7,138 bases of DNA from Chlamydiota bacterium (GTDB taxonomy: Bacteria > Chlamydiota > Chlamydiia > Chlamydiales > Rhabdochlamydiaceae), in assembly GCA_011065235.1 (NCBI GenBank), contig JAAKFB010000089.1, positions 1 through 7,138 on the forward strand, written 5' to 3'. This document shows positions 4,741 through 7,138 of the stretch, one piece after another. The translations under genes and the position numbers were made by a program. Within the stretch, counting starts at the first letter, position 1. Each line of letters starts with the position of its first letter. The notes below the pieces were generated by a model. The model did not search any database. It saw only the letters and a program-made list of their open reading frames with translations, and was not told the DNA's origin.

Positions 4741-5535
4741 ATGAAATCATCTTTCGAATTATGTTTGTTTAGTGTCGATCCTTCGGTGATTCGGTCAGAT
4801 GGAATCGAAACCATTGTGGTGGACTGGGAGACAAAAGGAAAGCGGACCCGGCAAAGAGGGTTCAACACGCAAATCAATTACAACACAGTTGAAGATCTCC
4901 AAAATGCACGCGACGCATGCGATGCGAATATCCTTTGTCGGATTAATGCTGTTGGACCAAGCACCCCGAAAGAAATTCACAATGCCTGTGAGCATGGAGC
5001 TGATGAAATTCTGATCCCCATGGTGAGAACCGTCGAAGAGGTTCAGCGCGTCCTAGAATGGGTGAATGGGCAGATTGGGGTGGGAATTTTGATCGAGACA
5101 AACGCTGCAATCGAAATTGCCGCGGAGTTAACACAGCTCCCTCTATCGCGTATTTATGTGGGGCTCAATGATCTCGCTATCGAAAATCGCAGCCGTAATA
5201 TTTTCACGCCTCTAATTGATGGAACTATAGAGAGGGTCCGTGCACTCATCGATGTTCCCTTTGGTGTCGCAGGTCTCACTCTGCCCGAGAAAGGATACCC
5301 AATTCCTTGTCGCTTGCTCATCGCAGAACTCATGCGCCTCGATTGTCAATTTAGCTTTTTGAGACGCTCTTTTCTCGCCGATGTGAACAAGCACAATCTA
5401 TCTATGGAAGTCAAACACCTTCAATCCGCACTAGCTGTTGCATCTAAGCGCTCTTTTTTTGAGATTCAGCGAGATCACGAGCATTTCGTCCAAAAGGTAG
5501 AATTACTCAATCAATGCGAAAAACAACTTATCTAA
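4741..5535 (+). CDS. HpcH/HpaI-type aldolase / citrate lyase beta-like protein
   Basis: This 264-residue TIM-barrel protein belongs to the phosphoenolpyruvate/pyruvate-binding aldolase superfamily. The strand-by-strand pattern fits: ELCLFSVDP (6-14), IVVDWETKGK (25-34), LCRIN with the likely catalytic Arg67, ADEILIPMVRTVEEV (87-101), and GILIET and GLNDLAI, whose Glu119 and Asp144 match the family's Mg ligands. FGVAGLTLPEKG and FSFLRRSF follow. Family members cleave or form C-C bonds using pyruvate or oxaloacetate. Next to sugar genes it may build a carboxylated sugar or substituent, which is an inference. A tail rich in charge and helix (about 222-264) follows the barrel. The start is uncertain: ATG 4741 puts the first strand at residue 5, while ATGs at 4711 and 4663 are also in frame and none has a clear ribosome binding site. 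Its end overlaps the next gene by 22 bases. Confidence 0.85.
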   Translation: MKSSFELCLFSVDPSVIRSDGIETIVVDWETKGKRTRQRGFNTQINYNTVEDLQNARDACDANILCRINAVGPSTPKEIHNACEHGADEILIPMVRTVEEVQRVLEWVNGQIGVGILIETNAAIEIAAELTQLPLSRIYVGLNDLAIENRSRNIFTPLIDGTIERVRALIDVPFGVAGLTLPEKGYPIPCRLLIAELMRLDCQFSFLRRSFLADVNKHNLSMEVKHLQSALAVASKRSFFEIQRDHEHFVQKVELLNQCEKQLI

Positions 5536-7067
5536 ATATCCTTATTGGAATTGCAATCTTTTGCGTTGGATTTTATTTATGTCGTTTTCAAGAGATTAAT
5601 CTCGACGATGAAACTTGGTTCTTGCAAGTGGTCAATCGTTTCCTTTCTGGAGATGTGTTATATCGTGACATTTTTTTGGGTGTCACCCCTCTTTCCGTGT
5701 ACATCACCTCTTTTTTTTGCTGGCTTTTTGGAGTCGAACTCCTCGTCGCACGTGGCGTACTTGTCCTCTATTACGTCTGTACCATTCTGCTCACTAGAGC
5801 CATTTTACAAGAACTCGAGATCCCGCAGCGCTATTCTCTCCTCCTAATCCTGGCATTTTTTGTATTCATGCATCCCCAACACACCTGGGCATTTTCGGGA
5901 TATAACAGTCTAGCATGTGTATTTTTCCTAGCATGTTTTCTGATGATGCTCAAATGGACAAATCGCAAATCCCTTTCTTCCTTAATCTTTGCAGGAGTTT
6001 TTGCCGGGTTGTGCTTTGGCTCCAAACAAAATTTGGGCCTTATTGCCCTCTTTGGGGTTTTAGCAAGCTTTTTTGTCTCTCGCAGAAACAAAAAAGAGGC
6101 TTTTGCCATCTTGCTTCCTTTTCTTCTCGTGGGCATTGGAATTTTATTGCCCATTTTCTTGCAAGGAGGATTTGATGGATTTCTGGAATATGCGTGGCTC
6201 AACAAAAAAAAATATCTAACTTCAGAGCACTGCAATTACTTTCTCATCCCACCCCATTGGGATAGTTATTCTGCTCTGATTTTTGCGGCTCCCTTCCTAT
6301 GCACTGGTATTATATTCTTAGCTCTATTGCGCTCCCAAAAAAGAAATAGCATCATCCTTGCCATTTTTCTCATCTGCAGCTTTTTGGGCCTTTATCCTCG
6401 GCCCGATAACGTTCAAAAATTGACCTGCATTCCCCTCATTTTGATCACGATCCTCTATGGTTATAACCAAATCCAATCCGCCCTACGCCTTCAAGTACGC
6501 GATTTTTTACATACGACCATGATCATTTGGCTCTTTTTAGGAATGGGGATGCGGATTTACGCAAAGAAGGAACATCTCATTCTTTGTAACCTTCCTCATT
6601 TCAAGGGAGTTTTTATCACCCATGAAGCTCATGATCATTGGTGGTCTGTCAAGGACAGCCTCGCAAAGATGGAGATTGATAAAAACTGCTTTTTCCTCAG
6701 TACACATGGAGGTTTTTACTACCTCTTATTCGAGCTAAAAAACCCTACACTTTTTGATTATCCCATTTATCCTACTCTGGGCCTTCATGGGGAGGACAAA
6801 GTGATCGATCAAATCAAAACAGGGGAAATCCACTATGTCTTCACCGATCATCCTTCCTGGACGAATTGGCTAGAACAAAAAAAAGACCGTCGCCCTCTTC
6901 AACTAGAGACATATCTCAAACAAGAGATGGCCGCTGAGGATCTAGGAACTATCTTTCAGATCTATCAAACCGCTGATTCTGCAAATCTTCAAAAAAAACT
7001 ATTACAAAAGTCGCGGGTTGAATTGGAATATACACCCTCTAAAAAAAGAATCCTGCGAGTGACATAA
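5514..7067 (+). CDS. Multi-span membrane glycosyltransferase, GT-C fold (GT39/GT83-like)
   Basis: This 517-residue integral membrane protein has about eleven hydrophobic spans between residues 7 and 350, then a soluble domain of some 165 residues. The first outer loop holds the acidic motif NLDDETWF (29-36), followed by GDVLYRDIFLGVTPLSVY (46-63). This is the GT-C signature in which an Asp/Glu pair acts in catalysis and in binding of a polyprenyl-phosphate sugar donor. It should transfer a sugar from undecaprenyl phosphate to a glycan, lipid or protein on the outer face of the cytoplasmic membrane. The GT2 gene in the divergent operon could make that donor. The C-terminal domain includes FFLSTHGGFYYLLFELKNP and YVFTDHP, which suggests a small alpha/beta fold. 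The start overlaps the aldolase gene by 22 bases without its own clear ribosome binding site, so translation is probably coupled. Homopolymer A runs near 6200, 6877 and 7041 leave the frame intact. Confidence 0.88.
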   Translation: MRKTTYLNILIGIAIFCVGFYLCRFQEINLDDETWFLQVVNRFLSGDVLYRDIFLGVTPLSVYITSFFCWLFGVELLVARGVLVLYYVCTILLTRAILQELEIPQRYSLLLILAFFVFMHPQHTWAFSGYNSLACVFFLACFLMMLKWTNRKSLSSLIFAGVFAGLCFGSKQNLGLIALFGVLASFFVSRRNKKEAFAILLPFLLVGIGILLPIFLQGGFDGFLEYAWLNKKKYLTSEHCNYFLIPPHWDSYSALIFAAPFLCTGIIFLALLRSQKRNSIILAIFLICSFLGLYPRPDNVQKLTCIPLILITILYGYNQIQSALRLQVRDFLHTTMIIWLFLGMGMRIYAKKEHLILCNLPHFKGVFITHEAHDHWWSVKDSLAKMEIDKNCFFLSTHGGFYYLLFELKNPTLFDYPIYPTLGLHGEDKVIDQIKTGEIHYVFTDHPSWTNWLEQKKDRRPLQLETYLKQEMAAEDLGTIFQIYQTADSANLQKKLLQKSRVELEYTPSKKRILRVT

Positions 7068-7085
7068 AAAAGGGCTCTTTTTTAT
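7064..7085 (+). terminator. Hairpin overlapping the stop codon, likely intrinsic terminator
   Basis: ATAAAAAAG (7064-7072) pairs perfectly with CTTTTTTAT (7077-7085) around a GGCT loop. The 3' arm supplies a run of six T. The stop codon TAA lies inside the 5' arm. The symmetric A/T stem could act in both directions. Confidence 0.5.
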
Positions 7086-7091
7086 GCTCGA

Positions 7092-7130
7092 GCAGCCCGC
7101 GGCGACTAGGGCAAAGGAAAATTGGCCCGT
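7092..7130 (-). repeat. 39-bp dispersed repeat, copy 2 (inverted)
   Basis: Read on the minus strand it matches 1999-2037 at 34 of 39 positions without gaps, including the CCGCGGGCTGC end and the CAATTTTCC core. In this copy the first hairpin is held by GGGC/GCCC instead of the pairs seen in copy 1. That could mean pairing is conserved while the bases change. Similarity is not evident beyond the unit, though only eight bases remain before the window ends. Confidence 0.75.
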
Positions 7131-7138
7131 GCAAAGTG

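Noticed and set aside
5831..6235. A 134-codon open frame on the minus strand within the membrane glycosyltransferase gene
   Set aside because: It lies wholly inside a well-supported gene on the other strand and shows no family motif.

Overview
The window is about 7.1 kb of moderately AT-rich bacterial chromosome with seven confident protein genes and three structured non-coding stretches. I see no rRNA, tRNA or CRISPR array. The best guess for the host is an environmental (amoeba- or arthropod-associated) chlamydia or a similar intracellular bacterium. This rests on the first gene, an ankyrin/TPR protein ending in a decayed nucleotidyltransferase-like motif. That architecture is, from memory, typical of Parachlamydiales repeat-protein families. 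The assignment is an inference and no single marker gene proves it.

Layout. Positions 29-1093 (minus) hold the ankyrin/TPR protein. It is cut short by a TAA, beyond which the same frame stays open to the window edge. Positions 1094-1536 are non-coding and contain a perfect 16-bp palindrome and an exactly 200-bp element (1290-1489) bounded by perfect 19-bp inverted repeats. A small unrecognised gene follows (1537-1941, plus). Positions 1942-2363 are non-coding but packed with stem-loops. They include a 39-bp unit that recurs, inverted, at 7092-7130.

The rest is a compact gene block. On the minus strand, in transcription order, lie an NAD-dependent epimerase/dehydratase (from 4688), a GT2 glycosyltransferase that overlaps its end, then a cytoplasmic thioredoxin and an exported WCPPC thioredoxin. 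The thioredoxins probably have their own promoter. On the plus strand, diverging from the epimerase, are an HpcH/HpaI-type aldolase and an overlapping multi-span GT-C-like glycosyltransferase.

How the genes may work together. The SDR enzyme and the aldolase could make or modify a sugar. The ArnC/DPM-like GT2 could load a sugar on a polyprenyl phosphate. The membrane GT-C enzyme could transfer it to an envelope acceptor. This is a plausible small surface-glycan locus, but the substrate and the order of steps are inferred. The two thioredoxins form a tandem duplication that places one disulfide enzyme in the cytoplasm and one outside it. The 39-bp repeats bracket the whole block from 2000 to 7130 in opposite orientation.
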